A stretch of 64,000 bases of DNA from Streptomyces sp. MUM 203J (GTDB lineage Bacteria > Actinomycetota > Actinomycetes > Streptomycetales > Streptomycetaceae). The position numbers and the translations under genes are program-made. The notes beneath the pieces were generated by a model. The model was not told the DNA's origin. It ran no database searches and saw only the letters and a list, made by a program, of their open reading frames with translations. Numbering within the stretch: position 1 is the first letter of the stretch; each line of letters opens with the position of its first letter. Location of the stretch: NCBI RefSeq assembly GCF_022414595.1, contig NZ_JADWYO010000021.1:24526-88525 (forward strand). Reading direction: 5' to 3'. Positions 62,617-64,000 of the stretch are shown here, in pieces.

Positions 62617-64000
62617 GTGAGCAGCGCGAACGGAGAGCGGGGAGGGCACCGGCCCGGGGAACCTCCTGAGGGCCCGGCCGCGGGGCGGTCCGGGGTGCCG
62701 CCCGTGCCCGAGCAGCTCGCACTGATCCGGGAGACCGTACGGCAGGCCAAGGCGCCCCGGGCCAAGCCGCGGACCTGGCGGGGAGCCGAGCTGGCCGCGG
62801 AGCTGCCGGTCGCGCGGGTCGTCGTGAACAAGGGCGTCCTGCACCTCGACCAGTACTTCGACTACGCCGTGCCCGCCGAGCTGGACGCCACCGCACAGCC
62901 CGGGGTGCGGGTGCGGGTGCGCTTCGGGGCGGGGGCCGGACAGGTCCGGGAAGGGCGGCGCGAGGGCGGGCGGCTCATCGACGGGTTCGTCGTCGAACGG
63001 CGGGCCGAGAGCGACTACGCCGGGCCGCTCGCCGCGCTCGCGGACGTCGTGTCGCCCGAGCCGGTGCTGAGCCCCGGACTGCTGGGACTCGCCCGTGCGG
63101 TGGCGGACCGGTACGCGGGGAGCCTCGCGGACGTGCTCCAGCTCGCCGTGCCCCCGCGCAGCGCCCGAGCGGAGGGCAGGCCGTCGCCCGAGCCGCTGCC
63201 GCCGCCCGAGAGGCCGGAGCCGGGCACCTGGGGGCGGTACGCGTACGGGGAGGAGTTCCTGGACGCGCTCGCCCGCGGGGGAGCGCCGCGTGCCGTGTGG
63301 AACGCGCTGCCGGGGCCGCACTGGGCCGACGAACTCGCCCGGGCCGTCGCCGCCGCGCTCGCGTCGGGGCGCGGCGCGCTCGTGGTCGTGCCGGACGGCC
63401 GGGCCGCCGCGCGTGTGGACGCGGCCCTGAGGGCGCTGCTGGGGGAGGGGCGGCACGCGCTGCTCACCGCCGAGGCCGGGCCCGAGAAGCGCTACCGGGA
63501 GTGGCTCGCCGTGCGGCGCGGCGCCGTGAGCGCCGTCGTCGGAACCCGGGCCGCCATGTTCGCGCCCGTGCGGAACCTGGGCCTGGTCGCCATCTGGGAC
63601 GACGGGGACCCCTCCCACAGTGAACCGCACGCCCCGCAGCCCCACGCCCGCGATGTGCTGCTCCTGCGTGCCGCGCACGACAGGTGTGCCTTCCTGCTGG
63701 GCGGGGTGACCTGCACGGTCGAGGCCGCGCAGCTCGTCGGAAGCGGCTGGGCCGGGCCGCTGGCGGCCCCGCGCGACCAGGTGCGGGCGGCGGCCCCGCT
63801 CGTTCGGACCGTGGGCGACGCGGAGCTGGCGCGGGACGAGGCCGCGCGCGCGGCCCGGCTGCCGTCCCTGGCCTGGCAGGTGGCACGGGAGGGCCTGAAG
63901 TCCGGCCCGGTGCTGGTGCAGGTGCCCCGGCGCGGTTACGTACCCCGGCTGGCCTGCGAGCGGTGCCGTACGCCCGCGCGGTGCCGGCACTGCGCGGGGC
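62617..64000 (+). CDS. priA: Primosomal protein N' (PriA), helicase motifs degenerate; 3' end cut off
   Basis: First 461 residues of a PriA homologue; the frame is still open at the window end. After a ~60-residue polar tail the 3'-DNA-binding domain is clear (VARVVVNKGVLHLDQYFDYAVP). The helicase core is then degenerate: where Walker A (GxTGSGKTE) belongs the sequence reads NALPGPHWADEL, and the DEEH box is replaced by IWDDGDPSHS. The zinc-site cysteines begin at the end (CERCRTPARCRHC). Actinobacterial PriA proteins are known to lack helicase motifs, so it probably acts in replication restart without unwinding. GTG 62617 is chosen as the start. Confidence 0.9.
   Translation, partial: MSSANGERGGHRPGEPPEGPAAGRSGVPPVPEQLALIRETVRQAKAPRAKPRTWRGAELAAELPVARVVVNKGVLHLDQYFDYAVPAELDATAQPGVRVRVRFGAGAGQVREGRREGGRLIDGFVVERRAESDYAGPLAALADVVSPEPVLSPGLLGLARAVADRYAGSLADVLQLAVPPRSARAEGRPSPEPLPPPERPEPGTWGRYAYGEEFLDALARGGAPRAVWNALPGPHWADELARAVAAALASGRGALVVVPDGRAAARVDAALRALLGEGRHALLTAEAGPEKRYREWLAVRRGAVSAVVGTRAAMFAPVRNLGLVAIWDDGDPSHSEPHAPQPHARDVLLLRAAHDRCAFLLGGVTCTVEAAQLVGSGWAGPLAAPRDQVRAAAPLVRTVGDAELARDEAARAARLPSLAWQVAREGLKSGPVLVQVPRRGYVPRLACERCRTPARCRHCAG

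Overview
The window is a stretch of a Streptomyces chromosome. The GC content is very high, third codon positions are almost always G or C, starts are often GTG or TTG, and the set of genes is diagnostic: the developmental regulator BldD, the actinobacterial nucleoid protein sIHF, a phosphatidylinositol-phosphate synthase/PatA/PimA cluster and an actinobacterial PriA. From memory, the gene order matches the conserved core of the S. coelicolor chromosome running from thrS to metK/priA; I could not check this by alignment. No transposon, integrase, CRISPR array, tRNA or rRNA gene was seen. Both ends cut through genes: thrS at the left lacks its 5' part and priA at the right lacks its 3' part.

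Left part (1-19.6 kb). thrS and a HIT-family hydrolase are followed, on the minus strand, by an orphan membrane protein and an EF-G-like GTPase with altered G motifs. An overlapping operon for phosphatidylinositol mannoside synthesis comes next (pgsA-type synthase, acyltransferase, PimA), then a LemA-like protein, pdxST (vitamin B6), yebC, and ruvCAB. A DNA-damage-type promoter motif lies in front of ruvC. yajC-secDF (protein export) and apt follow.

Middle (19.7-34 kb). relA (ppGpp metabolism) converges on a DUF349 protein. A membrane-anchored peptidyl-prolyl isomerase is divergent from an MBL-fold hydrolase and hisS; a VKOR-like protein and rarA follow. A DUF2470 protein and rpsD are divergent across a near-consensus DmdR/IdeR iron box. 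A STAND-type ATPase/TPR protein without a visible DNA-binding domain sits between rpsD and the DUF948-DUF6167-alaS block.

Right part (34-64 kb). alaS-ruvX-mltG-aroE form an almost continuous run. They are followed by aroC-aroK-aroB-aroQ (each overlapping by 4 bases), a proline-rich P-loop protein, a PepQ-like protein with changed metal ligands, and efp-nusB. bldD faces them on the minus strand with its own operator-like palindrome. The pyrimidine operon pyrR-pyrB-pyrC-orf-carA-carB-pyrD-pyrF starts with a recognisable PyrR-binding RNA loop just upstream of the pyrR ribosome binding site. The end holds sIHF, gmk, rpoZ, coaBC, metK and priA.

Most of the window is housekeeping: translation, recombination, export, aromatic and nucleotide biosynthesis, and stringent and c-di-GMP signalling. 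The most unusual points are regulatory (the iron box shared with rpsD, the RecA-NDp-type promoter of ruvCAB, the PyrR loop), and several apparent degenerate enzymes (EF-G-like, PepQ-like, PriA, CoaC).
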